Shown piece after piece: positions 1-8,750 of a stretch of DNA of 17,330 nucleotides. Origin of the DNA: JANNRW01 sp031401815 (lineage in GTDB: Bacteria > Desulfobacterota > Desulfuromonadia > Geobacterales > DSM-12255); the NCBI GenBank assembly GCA_031401815.1, contig JANNRW010000130.1, positions 1 through 17,330 of the forward strand, read 5' to 3'. The position numbers were made by a program, and so were the translations under genes. How positions within the stretch are numbered: position 1 is the first letter of the stretch; the number at the start of each line of letters is the position of its first letter. The notes below the pieces were generated by a model. The model searched no databases, was not told where the DNA came from, and saw only the letters and a program-made list of their open reading frames with translations.

Positions 1-52
1 CCTCCCGCCAGGGGAGGGGGAACTTTTAGGTCAACTGCATAAACCGGTCACT
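1..52. repeat. Fragment of a MITE-like palindromic element (cut by window edge)
   Basis: The first 52 bases match, in reverse orientation, the left end of the element at 11714-11876. They share the C/G-run arm (CCTCCC, short loop, GGGGAGGGGG), then AACTTTTAGGT, then a terminal AAACCGG followed by CACT. The part between the arm and the terminus is a few bases shorter than in the other copy. The rest of the element lies left of the window. The CCTCCC/GGGAGG hairpin followed by a T run could also act as a terminator for plus-strand transcription arriving from the left; this is inference. Confidence 0.55.
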
Positions 53-71
53 AATGGGATAGAGTGAATGA

Positions 72-2327
72 TCAGCTGTTCTGCGCATCTACTACGGCAA
101 TAGCTGCCATGTTTATGATATCATTAACATCATCACCACGCTGAAGAACATGAACCGGCTTGTTCATCCCCATCAGGATCGGCCCTATGGCTTCAGCTTC
201 CCCTAAGTGATGGAGAAGCTTGTAACAGATGTTACCGGAGTTGAGGTCCGGGAATATAAGGATATTTGCTGCCTCTTTAAGGGAAGCAAACGGGAAACTC
301 TTCTGCAAAACCTCGGTCACTACCGCAGTATCAGACTGCATCTCCCCATCGACAATAAGCCCGGGAGCTTTCAGCTTTACGATTTCGGTCGCTTTTTTAA
401 CCTTTCTGGTAAGTGGATGATTTACCGATCCAAAATTGGAGAATGAAAGCATTGCCACTGAAGGCTCAACTTCAAGAATTCTGGCTTTTTCAGCTGCAAG
501 TATGGCTGTCTCGGCCAGCTCTTCGGCTGTCGGATCGATACTGACCGTTGTATCCGCCATAAAGACGATCCCTTTTTTAAAGACCATCATATACAGACCG
601 TGAACACTGGAGAGCCCTTCCTGTTTGCCGATTACTTCAAGCGCCGGACGAATGGTCTCGGGGTAGTGGGTGTCAATACCGGCTAACAGGGCATCAGCAT
701 CCCCCTGGCGTACCATCATGCAACCGAAGTGGGTGCGGGATTTACGGGTTATGAGCCGTCTTGCCTCGGAAAGTGTAAGGCCCTTTCGCTGTCTGATGCT
801 GAAAAGCTCCTGCGCATACTCCTCTGACTTTTTGTAAATAGAGGGGTCTATGATAGTTACCCCATGTAGTTCAATGCCGAGATCTTCGATATTGGCGCGG
901 ATTTGCCGCTCATCACCAATAAGGATCGGAATTGCGATACCCTCCTCAATCAGGGCGCTGGCAGCACGCAAGATCTTCTCGTTATCACCTTCTGGAAACA
1001 CAACCCTTTTGGGATCGCTCTTTGCCTTGTTTATGATCATCCTGAGGGTCTCTTTTGCCTTCCCCTGCAACGATTCCAGATGTTCGACATACTTCTCCAT
1101 ATCTTCGATTGGCAAGCGGGCAACTCCAGACATCATGGCAGCCTTGGCTATTGCCGGAGCGACACGAAGGAGTGCTCTCGGGTCAAAAGGTTTGGGTATG
1201 ATATAGTCGCGACCAAAAGTGAATTTAACATTGCCATAGGCTCTGCATACTGAATCCGGGCACTCTTCGCGAGCCAGCTCAGCCAAGGCGAATACAGCTG
1301 CAATCTTCATATCCTCGTTGATGGTTGTAGCCCGGACATCAAGTGCCCCCCGGAAGATGAACGGAAAGCCGAGAACGTTATTTACCTGGTTGGGATAATC
1401 TGACCGTCCGGTGGCAATGAGAACATCACCTCGTACGGCACGAGCCTCTTCAGGAGTAATCTCAGGATCAGGATTGGCCATGGCAAATATGATCGGATTA
1501 GCAGCCATTTTGCGCACCATCTCGGCTGAAAAAGCCCCTTTGGAAGAGAGTCCGAACAGGACGTCTGCACCGACAGCAGCCTCTTCAAGCGTACGATGCA
1601 TAGTGTCGATTGCAAAACACTCCTTGTACTTGTTCATCCCCTCGACTCGTCCTTTGTAGATCACCCCTTTGGTGTCGCACATTATGAGGTTTCTCGGTTT
1701 GACGCCAAGTGATATGGCAAGGTTTGCGCAGGCTATTGCAGATGCACCAGCGCCATTTACAACAAGGCGGATATCTCCCAGGCTCTTCCCCACGAGCATC
1801 AGTGCATTGATAAGTCCGGCAGAACTGATAATGGCTGTACCATGCTGATCATCATGAAAAACAGGTATTTTCATGGTTTTCTTCAACTCTTCTTCAATAT
1901 AAAAACATTCCGGCGCCTTGATATCCTCCAGATTTATTCCACCGAAAGTCGGCTCCAGGAGTTGACATGCACGGATAATTTCATCTGGATCCTCTGTGTC
2001 AAGCTCAATGTCAAAAACATCAATGTCGGCAAAACGCTTGAAAAGAACCCCCTTCCCTTCCATTACCGGTTTACCTGCCAGTGCGCCAAGATTACCAAGA
2101 CCCAGAACCGCAGTACCGTTGGAAACAACAGCCACAAGATTCCCTTTGGCAGTATACTTGTAGGCGTCATCAGGATTCTGCTCTATAGCCAGACATGGCT
2201 CCGCCACTCCTGGAGAGTATGCAAGTGCCAGATCGCGCGCGGTCTGGCAAGGTTTTGTAGAGATGACTTCGATTTTCCCCTTGCGCCCCATAGAGTGATA
2301 TTCAAGCGCATCCATTTTTTTTGTCAT
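72..2327 (-). CDS. maeB: NADP-dependent malic enzyme fused to a phosphotransacetylase-like domain (MaeB type)
   Basis: This cytoplasmic enzyme oxidatively decarboxylates malate to pyruvate, normally making NADPH and linking the TCA cycle to pyruvate and acetyl-CoA. The 751 residues match the usual length of bacterial MaeB hybrids. Residues 1-430 are the malic enzyme half: LAYSPGVAEPC (Tyr37), MEGKGVLFKRFADIDVFDIE (Lys92), the metal-binding FHDDQHGTA at 158-165, the Rossmann motif GAGASAIACANLA at 192-204, and ANPDPEITPEEA at 284-295. Residues 438-751 resemble phosphotransacetylase (FPEGDNEKILRAA, GIDTHYPETIRPA, VDGEMQSDTAV). In MaeB proteins this half is generally regulatory, responding to acetyl-CoA, and not catalytic; that is family knowledge. 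The gene stands alone and diverges from the ROK kinase. The ATG follows a G-rich stretch (GGGGGCAGGTTCCT). NAD versus NADP preference cannot be read from the sequence. Confidence 0.95.
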   Translation of the reverse strand: MTKKMDALEYHSMGRKGKIEVISTKPCQTARDLALAYSPGVAEPCLAIEQNPDDAYKYTAKGNLVAVVSNGTAVLGLGNLGALAGKPVMEGKGVLFKRFADIDVFDIELDTEDPDEIIRACQLLEPTFGGINLEDIKAPECFYIEEELKKTMKIPVFHDDQHGTAIISSAGLINALMLVGKSLGDIRLVVNGAGASAIACANLAISLGVKPRNLIMCDTKGVIYKGRVEGMNKYKECFAIDTMHRTLEEAAVGADVLFGLSSKGAFSAEMVRKMAANPIIFAMANPDPEITPEEARAVRGDVLIATGRSDYPNQVNNVLGFPFIFRGALDVRATTINEDMKIAAVFALAELAREECPDSVCRAYGNVKFTFGRDYIIPKPFDPRALLRVAPAIAKAAMMSGVARLPIEDMEKYVEHLESLQGKAKETLRMIINKAKSDPKRVVFPEGDNEKILRAASALIEEGIAIPILIGDERQIRANIEDLGIELHGVTIIDPSIYKKSEEYAQELFSIRQRKGLTLSEARRLITRKSRTHFGCMMVRQGDADALLAGIDTHYPETIRPALEVIGKQEGLSSVHGLYMMVFKKGIVFMADTTVSIDPTAEELAETAILAAEKARILEVEPSVAMLSFSNFGSVNHPLTRKVKKATEIVKLKAPGLIVDGEMQSDTAVVTEVLQKSFPFASLKEAANILIFPDLNSGNICYKLLHHLGEAEAIGPILMGMNKPVHVLQRGDDVNDIINMAAIAVVDAQNS

Positions 2328-2407
2328 AGGAACCTGCCCCCTTACGTTTATAGTTTTGTTATATCAATGCGAAATGCTTAACATGCACGTAGCGGTTTAA
2401 TTATCCA

Positions 2408-2436
2408 AAGCTAATATCATATCGCAGCTCTGTCAA
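2408..2436 (-). promoter_or_regulatory. Candidate sigma70 promoter for maeB
   Basis: On the minus strand there is a perfect TTGACA -35 box (2436-2431), a 17-bp spacer and a poor -10 box, TAGCTT (2413-2408), about 80 bp upstream of the maeB start. The perfect -35 and exact spacing favour it; the weak -10 counts against it. The surrounding 2328-2605 divergent region is AT-rich. I see no riboswitch fold or convincing promoter for the plus-strand kinase in it. Confidence 0.35.
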
Positions 2437-2605
2437 GTTTATTCTGACTAAAATATATTGATCTGAAATAATTTTGATGATAGCAAATTAAATCGTTTTA
2501 TTGTAAAAAGTACTGGCTGTATTTTAGCGCTGGTCATCAGCTTGTATTTACATATGCAGCAGGTTGTAGCAGGTTAAAATTCATGACTTTTAAACAGGTG
2601 ACCGG

Positions 2606-3568
2606 ATGAATGAAATGAGTACAAAAGTATGCCTCTCTATGGATATAGGCGGAACAAATCTGCGAACCGGGCTGGTGAGTGAGGATGGAACCATACTCTT
2701 GAGAAGAAGATGCCCCTCCCCTGTTGGCATGGGGGTTGATGCGTTCATGGCCAGGATTGATGCCGAAATATCCGGAATCCAGAAGAGTGCCAAAGAGAGT
2801 AACTTGACTGTAGTTGCGGTTGGTATCTGCGTACCCGGGTTGATTGATGCCAATGGCAGAATAATCTCATCCGTAAACCTGAAGGAGCTGGACGGGTACT
2901 ATCTGAAAGACGGAGTCTCGCTTATGACTGGCCTTGGAACAGTCATCATGAATGATGCAAACGGTGCAGCGCTCGCAGAGAAGCGTTATGGCGCAGGTCG
3001 CCCTTTCTCATCAATCCTTCATTTTACTCTTGGAACAGGGGTTGGCAGCGGCCTTATTCTGAATGATGCTCTCTGGATGGGGAGCGACGGTGTAGCTGCA
3101 GAGTACGGGCACTCTACAGTTGAGCCGGATGGGATACTCTGCAGATGCGGTAATCACGGCTGTCTGGAGCAGTACGCCTCCTCGACTTCCATAGCCAGAT
3201 CAGCCAGAGAGCTTATCTTTTCCGGAAACAGTATTGGCGACGCAGCAGAAACGACAGAAGAGATTGATACAGCCTCTCTTGCCAGGAGAGCGTATAAGGG
3301 AGATCAACTGGCTATCTCCTGTTTTGCAAATGCAGGACGTTATCTCGGGATTGCATCTGCTTCAGCCATAAACCTGTTGAACCTTGATGCAGTAATTTTA
3401 GGAGGAGGGGTTGCCGAAAGCTTTGACCTGCTTTCCGGATATATTCGAAAAGAGATTAATGATCGCTGTTTCAGTGTGATGGCAGAGAGGGTAAAAGTGC
3501 TTCAGGGGGAGCTTGGTGATGATGCAGGTCTTATCGGGGCAGCTGCTGCAGCCTGGGAATTAACATAA
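2606..3568 (+). CDS. ROK-family sugar kinase (probable glucokinase)
   Basis: This is a cytoplasmic ATP-dependent sugar kinase of the ROK family, most likely phosphorylating glucose or a related hexose; the substrate is inferred. It has the N-terminal phosphate loop MDIGGTNLRTGLV (residues 12-24), VGICVPGLID in the sugar-site region, MNDANGAALAE with the expected catalytic Asp, the glycine loop TLGTGVGSGLIL, and the zinc motif CRCGNHGCLEQYAS that defines ROK proteins. A second glycine loop, ILGGGVAES, lies near the C-terminus. The 320 residues are normal for the family, and there is no N-terminal helix-turn-helix, so it is a kinase and not a ROK repressor. The ATG at 2606 has AGGTG five bases upstream; an in-frame ATG at 2615 is the alternative. 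It converges on cheB with 27 bp between the stops, so it does not belong to the che operon. Confidence 0.9.
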   Translation: MNEMSTKVCLSMDIGGTNLRTGLVSEDGTILLRRRCPSPVGMGVDAFMARIDAEISGIQKSAKESNLTVVAVGICVPGLIDANGRIISSVNLKELDGYYLKDGVSLMTGLGTVIMNDANGAALAEKRYGAGRPFSSILHFTLGTGVGSGLILNDALWMGSDGVAAEYGHSTVEPDGILCRCGNHGCLEQYASSTSIARSARELIFSGNSIGDAAETTEEIDTASLARRAYKGDQLAISCFANAGRYLGIASASAINLLNLDAVILGGGVAESFDLLSGYIRKEINDRCFSVMAERVKVLQGELGDDAGLIGAAAAAWELT

Positions 3569-3595
3569 GGGACTTTGAATTTCCGAGCCCCTAAA

Positions 3596-4657
3596 TCAGG
3601 TCATTTTAATCATTGCATCAGCAACCTGATGCAGCATAACTACTCCATCTACCTGCACCACCTCCATCACAGCCTTGGGCATGCCGAAAACAACGGCTGT
3701 CTCTTCCGACTCAACCAGAATCCGACCTCCAGCCAATCTGATCGCCTGCGCTCCGGTTGCTCCATCTTTTCCCATGCCGGTAAGAATGAAAGCTGCTACC
3801 TTATTACCGCATACCCTTGCAGCAGATTCGAACAGAACGTCAACCGAAGGTCTGTGAAGGGTATCTTCAGGGGATAGATCAAGAGTTACCTGCAGATTAT
3901 CTCCCGAGCGTCTGAGTTTGAGATGTTTCCCCCCTGGAGCTATATAGACTGTCCCTTTACAGGCTATCTCACCCTCTGTCGCCTCTTTCACATGAATCCG
4001 GCAGCTCCTGTTCAACCTCTCGGCAAGAGAAGCAGTGAAACCGATCGGCATATGCTGCACGATGAATATGGGGAGTGGAATATCGGGGGGGAGCGCACTC
4101 AGTATGGTCTGAAGCGCAGGTGGCCCGCCTGTTGAGATGCCTATCAGTATCGCTTCGGTAGTCAATGTGGAATTACTGGAGGCAGTATTAACGTATTTAC
4201 ATTCCGTTATCTCTTTGATTGCCAGTTTTTTAAGATCGATCTGCGCTGCAACCAGAATTTTGGATTTCAGTTCGCTGATAAGATTAGAGAACTCCATCAG
4301 TCCGCCGGCAGAACTTTTATCAATAAAATCAACTGCTCCCAGCTCCAGCGCCCTCAAGGTCTGCTCGCCACCTTTACCAGTCAGCGAGCTCAGCATGATC
4401 ACCGGCACAGGACACTCCTGCATAATCCTTTCAAGGGCAGAAAGACCATCAAGCACCGGCATCTGGATGTCGAGAGTAACCACATCAGGTCTGTGCTTCT
4501 TTATCAGGTCAATAGCCATGATGCCGTCTGCAGCTACATCAATGATAGATATTTCCTGACTGTTCTCGAACATTCTGATGATTGTCCGGCGGATGAACGC
4601 AGAGTCATCAACCACCAGAACCCTGACTTTATTCATGCCGATCTGTGAAAGAGTCAC
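3596..4657 (-). CDS. cheB: Chemotaxis response regulator / protein-glutamate methylesterase CheB
   Basis: CheB removes methyl groups from receptor glutamates, and can deamidate glutamines, when its receiver is phosphorylated by CheA. Residues 10-130 are the receiver: acidic Asp17/Asp18 in VLVVDDSAFIRR, phosphoacceptor Asp63 in TLDIQMPVLDG, and Lys114 in FIDKSS. Residues 168-353 are the esterase, with the full triad: Ser175 (GISTGGP), His202 (FIVQHMP) and Asp298 (LTGMGKDGATG). The start is GTG, overlapping the upstream cheR stop as GTGA, with AAGGA about eight bases ahead. The ATG eight codons in (MNKVRV, at 4636) lacks a good ribosome binding site. It is the last gene of the operon. The 353 residues are normal, and no part is missing. 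No CheD gene accompanies it here. Confidence 0.95.
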   Translation of the reverse strand: MTLSQIGMNKVRVLVVDDSAFIRRTIIRMFENSQEISIIDVAADGIMAIDLIKKHRPDVVTLDIQMPVLDGLSALERIMQECPVPVIMLSSLTGKGGEQTLRALELGAVDFIDKSSAGGLMEFSNLISELKSKILVAAQIDLKKLAIKEITECKYVNTASSNSTLTTEAILIGISTGGPPALQTILSALPPDIPLPIFIVQHMPIGFTASLAERLNRSCRIHVKEATEGEIACKGTVYIAPGGKHLKLRRSGDNLQVTLDLSPEDTLHRPSVDVLFESAARVCGNKVAAFILTGMGKDGATGAQAIRLAGGRILVESEETAVVFGMPKAVMEVVQVDGVVMLHQVADAMIKMT

Positions 4658-5511
4658 GCCAGTTTCCTTTTCTTGTAGATGATCGCACCCGGATAACGTA
4701 TGGGAAAATATTGTGACGTTACCCTGGAGAGAGATTCTGAATGACCAAGGAAAAGATGCCCATCATGAGATAACAACGTTGCAAAATTCTCTACAATCTT
4801 TTTCGTAGTATCATCATGAAAATAGATAAACACGTTGCGGCAGAAGATAATGTCTGCTGCCTCAGCAGGCATTATACCATTTAGCTTGAGAAGATTACCC
4901 TCTTCAAAATGGGTCACCCTCCGTAGAGCCTCCTTGACTTGGTGGCCGCTACCGGACTTGCTGAAATATCGTTCAATATATTGTGGCGGAATAGACTGAA
5001 AAGCTCGTCCATTATATATCCCGGCTCTGGCCCTGGCAATCATCTCAGGATCGACATCTATTCCGGTAATACGGATATCCCAGTCCCAGAGAAAATGGCC
5101 TGACTCAAGCAGAATAATGGCAAGGGTATAGACCTCCTCACCACTGGAGCAACCGGCAGAGAGAATACGGATTTTTTTCCGGCCTGCCTGCTGTTTCCTG
5201 TCTTTCAGCTCCGGCAGTATATGCCCGGCAAGAACCTGCAACTGTGCGTCTTCGCGGAAGAAATAGGTCTCATTATTTGTAATCAGTGAAATTAGCAGGT
5301 GGTGCTCTTCAGATCCGTGCGGTGAAAATTTAAGACGGGTGTAATAGTCGTAAAAAGAGCCGAGTCGCAACTCTTCAAGCCTTAGTTGAAGACGTGAAGC
5401 AAGAAATGCCCCACGATTTTGGTCTATTAGCAACCCATATTCATCGGCTATAAATTCCCTGAGCAATCTGAACTCTTCCTGGCACATAACAGGCTTCGAT
5501 GGAGAGGACAT
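4654..5511 (-). CDS. cheR: CheR-type chemoreceptor methyltransferase (second copy, next to cheB)
   Basis: This enzyme uses S-adenosylmethionine to methylate receptor glutamates in the cytoplasm. Residues 10-75 are the helical N-terminal domain. The SAM-binding fold follows, with TNNETYFFRE at 78-87, SAGCSSGEE at 118-126 (motif I), an acidic GIDVDPEMIARA at 150-161 that binds the ribose, and FCRNVFIYF at 223-231. All hallmark CheR motifs are present and the 285 residues are normal. It begins at the base next to the HEAT gene's stop and overlaps cheB by four bases, so the three are probably translationally coupled. It is clearly diverged from the other CheR (7872-8714), so this is an old paralogue and not part of the recent cheW-mcp duplication. 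It could act on a different target, for example the HEAT protein or another receptor; that is speculation. Confidence 0.94.
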   Translation of the reverse strand: MSSPSKPVMCQEEFRLLREFIADEYGLLIDQNRGAFLASRLQLRLEELRLGSFYDYYTRLKFSPHGSEEHHLLISLITNNETYFFREDAQLQVLAGHILPELKDRKQQAGRKKIRILSAGCSSGEEVYTLAIILLESGHFLWDWDIRITGIDVDPEMIARARAGIYNGRAFQSIPPQYIERYFSKSGSGHQVKEALRRVTHFEEGNLLKLNGIMPAEAADIIFCRNVFIYFHDDTTKKIVENFATLLSHDGHLFLGHSESLSRVTSQYFPIRYPGAIIYKKRKLA

Positions 5512-7875
5512 TTAGTTATATTTCTCCATGGTGAAAGTCCTTAAGGCCAGGTCTGCCCTCTCCTTGACCTCCTGATCAGTATCATAGCTCTTCAGGGAAG
5601 CAAGTTTTTTCAGGAGCATGCTATCAAAACAGAAAGCGGCCGAATCTATTGCGGCCAGCCTGATTCCACTGCTTGGATCATCAAGCAGCTCAATAAGAGG
5701 AGCAACACTTTTGCTGTCTCCTATCTTCCCGATCAGATCAATTAATCTGATACGAATCTCTACAGGATAGTTCTTGATCATCTGACGGTGCAGCCAGGGG
5801 AGAACAGACCGACCGAATTTGAGCAGGGCAGTAAAGGCATACTTGCTCATTTCGTTATCTGTGAGCTGCTGAATCAGAGCAGGAATAGCAGCTATATTGC
5901 GCAGGTCTCCTAGAATCATAATTGCATGTTTTTTCACCATGACATCCGGATCAGAAATAGCCTGCAACAGAAGGGGGAGCTCCTTCACACCCCCCAGATC
6001 TCCCAGAACATGGAGTGCCGCTACCCGTACACTCCAGTGGGGATCATTCAGAGCCGCTTCGACAGCCTGTATGGAGTTACCGTCGCCAAGTCGGCCAAGG
6101 GTTTCGACAGCAAGTCTTCTCAGGTCAGCGTCAGAATGTGTCAAGTAACGACTACAGATCAGTTCAGATGCCGGTTTAGCTGATATCTTTCCAAGAGTCT
6201 CTATAAGGACATACTCAACTCTTCTGGACAGATCATCTGCCTCAAGATATTTCAGAAGAGAGTCCCCTGCAGTAACAGCCTTCATCTTGCCAAGCGCTTT
6301 AACTACAGCATAATCCAGCGAATCTCCGTTTCTGCCGAGCAGTTGCAATATTTCATCGACCAGCATAGGTGTACCAAATTCCGCTACTGCTACAACAGCT
6401 GATTCCCTGACAGAAATATCAGGATCAGCCAATGCTTTGCTGATCAAGGTGACAGCAAGCTCGATCTGCTGGATCCCGACTGCCTGTAGTGCAGTCTTGC
6501 GGACTTCAGGATCAACATCATGAATAAGAGAGTCCAGCAGTCGGCAATAGCCATCCTCTTTAACATGGCAAAGCAGATACGCACCCAGCTTCCTGGATTC
6601 CCTCTCCTCGCAATAAACCAATGACTTGAGGAACTCGTCAAGAAGAGAAAATGGATAACGCCCTAACAGTTCGGCAGCTTTGTACCGGATCTCGGCAGAA
6701 GATGTCTTGAATAACTGTAGTATAATTGGCAGAAGCGAACTGTCCGGGGCAATCATGGACGCTTCAAGAGCTTCCAGCTGAAGGGACTCGTTAGTTGAGG
6801 CAAGAAGTGGTGCAAGATATGTATTGTGATCCAGAGCCCCGAAGTGCCGGAGGGAACGGAGTGCAACAATTCTGGAATTATCATTTTCTTCTGCAACTGC
6901 TACAGAGAGGGTTTGAGTAACCCCCTTGCCGATGGAAAATATGGCAGCCTCCACTGTTTCAATAAAAGCACCATTTTCAAGAATCCTGAAAAACAGCGGA
7001 AGTGCCGTTATATCCTTCAGCCAGCCAAGAAGCATTACTGCAGCCGTAATTATTTCCGGCTCTTTTTTACTCTCAAGTAAAAGGTGCAGTTTTTGAATCC
7101 CCTCCTGATCTATGACATTTCGAAGATGCTCGGGCTGCTGGTACTCTGCAAGGCTGTTTTTAAACGTGAGCGATTCCGTGACATTCCGGTATATCTTCAT
7201 AATTGCTTTGGCAATCTGACCGGCCATCATGATTTCGGCCTGTGGCAGTATTTTGCCTAGCGGATAAAGTGCTCGTGGATCTGCAATCTCGCCAAGGGCG
7301 TCAATAACCGGTGCTGCTAGAAGTTCATTATCAAGTAACTGGAGGAGATGCGGAACAGCCCGATAATCACGCATTGCACTTATGGCGGCTATGGCAGAGT
7401 ACTGTACCCAGAAATCCCCCTTAAGAAGTTCGATAAGCGGGAAAAGAGCAGATCGGTCGCCAATTTTCCCCAAAGCTTCTGCTGCACTGTGACTGACATT
7501 GGGATCCTTGTCGCCGAGAGACTTGATCAATGCTCCAACAGATTGTCTGTTGCCGATATCACCCAGCATGACGGCTGCAAAATTGCGTACTTCTTCATTA
7601 CTGTCCTTAAGGAGGAGGATCAAATAAGGCAAGGCCTCGGAGCCGAATCTTACCAGGAGCTCCATTGAACTGTTGCGGATATCGGCATGGGCATCATTTC
7701 TTACACCCATCTCAAGAACCGGGTAAATGCGCTCGATCCCCATCCCCAGGAGAATCTCCAGAGATGCTGATTTCAAGCCGTAATCATCATCGGCTACAAG
7801 TAAAAGTAGTTCTTGGACAGTTTTTCCTGCAAGATCCATATCTGCTGGAGATTGTTCATCAAGCTGCTTTGTCAT
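5512..7875 (-). CDS. HEAT-repeat protein of a chemosensory operon
   Basis: The protein is about 787 residues built almost entirely of roughly 31-residue HEAT (PBS-lyase-type) helical repeats. The most regular are AAVMLGDIGNRQSVGALIKS, SHSAAEALGKIGDRSALFPL, LAVETLGRLGDGNSIQAVEA and KHAIMILGDLRNIAAIPALI. I see no signal peptide, membrane segment or enzymatic motif, so it is probably a soluble superhelical scaffold. The open frame runs up to a TTG at 7908. I chose the ATG at 7875 because GGAGAG lies six bases upstream and it overlaps the preceding cheR stop as ATGA. It abuts the next cheR directly. Sitting between two methyltransferases suggests it binds CheR, a receptor or a CheY. A precedent known to me is the HEAT protein Cpc7, which acts with the Myxococcus xanthus Che7 system. 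A partner or function cannot be read from the sequence. Confidence 0.85.
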   Translation of the reverse strand: MTKQLDEQSPADMDLAGKTVQELLLLVADDDYGLKSASLEILLGMGIERIYPVLEMGVRNDAHADIRNSSMELLVRFGSEALPYLILLLKDSNEEVRNFAAVMLGDIGNRQSVGALIKSLGDKDPNVSHSAAEALGKIGDRSALFPLIELLKGDFWVQYSAIAAISAMRDYRAVPHLLQLLDNELLAAPVIDALGEIADPRALYPLGKILPQAEIMMAGQIAKAIMKIYRNVTESLTFKNSLAEYQQPEHLRNVIDQEGIQKLHLLLESKKEPEIITAAVMLLGWLKDITALPLFFRILENGAFIETVEAAIFSIGKGVTQTLSVAVAEENDNSRIVALRSLRHFGALDHNTYLAPLLASTNESLQLEALEASMIAPDSSLLPIILQLFKTSSAEIRYKAAELLGRYPFSLLDEFLKSLVYCEERESRKLGAYLLCHVKEDGYCRLLDSLIHDVDPEVRKTALQAVGIQQIELAVTLISKALADPDISVRESAVVAVAEFGTPMLVDEILQLLGRNGDSLDYAVVKALGKMKAVTAGDSLLKYLEADDLSRRVEYVLIETLGKISAKPASELICSRYLTHSDADLRRLAVETLGRLGDGNSIQAVEAALNDPHWSVRVAALHVLGDLGGVKELPLLLQAISDPDVMVKKHAIMILGDLRNIAAIPALIQQLTDNEMSKYAFTALLKFGRSVLPWLHRQMIKNYPVEIRIRLIDLIGKIGDSKSVAPLIELLDDPSSGIRLAAIDSAAFCFDSMLLKKLASLKSYDTDQEVKERADLALRTFTMEKYN

Positions 7876-8714
7876 TGAGTGCTCTCCGTTTTCTGATAAA
7901 TAAGACAATCAGCATCTTCAACCGGAATGAATTCGTGCTTGAAAAGATGCAGCGGCTCTGCGTCGCCGGTAAATAGATAACCGCCGGGTAAAAGTAGCTC
8001 ATGTAGTGTTTCGATCAGCAGCTGTTGACAGGTGGGTGAAAAATAAATCATGACGTTACGGCAAAAAATAATATCAAAGCTACCAGGATGTTTTTTTGCA
8101 TTTTGCGAGTCAGGGCTCATCAGATCACCCAGATTCAGATGAACAAACCTGATCAGTTTTTTGACTTCATTTGTAACTACAGCACCCTCCCCGCTTGGCT
8201 GAAAATACCTGTCCTGGTGACCTTGGAGCAAACCTTTCAACCTTCCAGTCTCGTAAAAACCGGCCTCTGCTTCTCTCAGACAACTGAGGCTCAGGTCGCC
8301 TGCAACTATTTCGACCCCTCTGGATTGAGAATAACCAAGGGCTTCAAGAACCGTCAGGGCAACTGAATAGGGCTCTTCCCCGGTTGAGCAGCCTGCACAA
8401 AGTATCCTGATACGGCCAGTTTCCCCTGTCAGTTTCTTTGCCAGGCGGGGAATAATCTCTCCCTTTAAAAAGTTGAACTGTGCCGGGTTCCTGAAAAAAG
8501 AGGTCTCGTTGGTTGTTACCAGGTCAAAAAGTATGCCTGCTTCATCCGGATTACCGTTCAGATAACACCAGTAGTCGGCAAAGCAGTTAAAATCAAGCTC
8601 CGCCAGCCGGGTTTGAAGGCGGCGGCGGAGAACAGTTCTCTTGTGCCCGGTAAAGGAGAGTCTGCTGTTATCACGCAGATAAACAGCTATTTTATCCAGA
8701 TAGTACTCGCCCAT
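7872..8714 (-). CDS. cheR: CheR-type chemoreceptor methyltransferase (first copy, after the receptor)
   Basis: This is a SAM-dependent methyltransferase for receptor glutamates. It has an N-terminal helical domain (5-65), TTNETSFFRN at 67-76, the SAM motif CAGCSTGEE at 106-114, GDLSLSCLREAEAGFY near 139-154, and FCRNVMIYF at 217-225. The 280 residues are a complete single-module CheR without TPR repeats. The ATG lies 36 bp after the upstream receptor's stop, and the stop overlaps the HEAT gene's ATG. The adjacent receptors end in AFRVN, not in an NWETF-type tether, so CheR would have to find them without a C-terminal pentapeptide. Its SAM-acidic position reads AGDLS, whereas the downstream CheR has GIDVD, so the two copies are well separated. 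Confidence 0.94.
   Translation of the reverse strand: MGEYYLDKIAVYLRDNSRLSFTGHKRTVLRRRLQTRLAELDFNCFADYWCYLNGNPDEAGILFDLVTTNETSFFRNPAQFNFLKGEIIPRLAKKLTGETGRIRILCAGCSTGEEPYSVALTVLEALGYSQSRGVEIVAGDLSLSCLREAEAGFYETGRLKGLLQGHQDRYFQPSGEGAVVTNEVKKLIRFVHLNLGDLMSPDSQNAKKHPGSFDIIFCRNVMIYFSPTCQQLLIETLHELLLPGGYLFTGDAEPLHLFKHEFIPVEDADCLIYQKTESTQ
7882..7887 (-). promoter_or_regulatory. Ribosome binding site deciding the HEAT protein start
   Basis: GGAGAG sits six bases before the ATG at 7875, inside the end of cheR. The upstream TTG at 7908 has no comparable site, so the longer 798-residue version is less likely. Confidence 0.6.
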
Positions 8715-8750
8715 TTACAACTCACTTATGGAAATCAGTTGACTGGCAGC

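Noticed and set aside
2437..2605. Promoter for the ROK kinase
   Set aside because: Several AT-rich hexamers are present, but none pairs a good -35 and -10 at 16-18 bp spacing; I could not pick one honestly.
2711..2736. C-run and G-run stretch inside the kinase gene resembling the palindromic elements
   Set aside because: It is in-frame coding sequence (CPSPVGMGV) with no terminal repeat or second arm; chance resemblance.
3565..3600. Possible bidirectional terminator between the converging kinase and cheB genes
   Set aside because: Only a 4-5-base complement (AGGG with CCCCT) around a large loop, and no T run; too weak to call.
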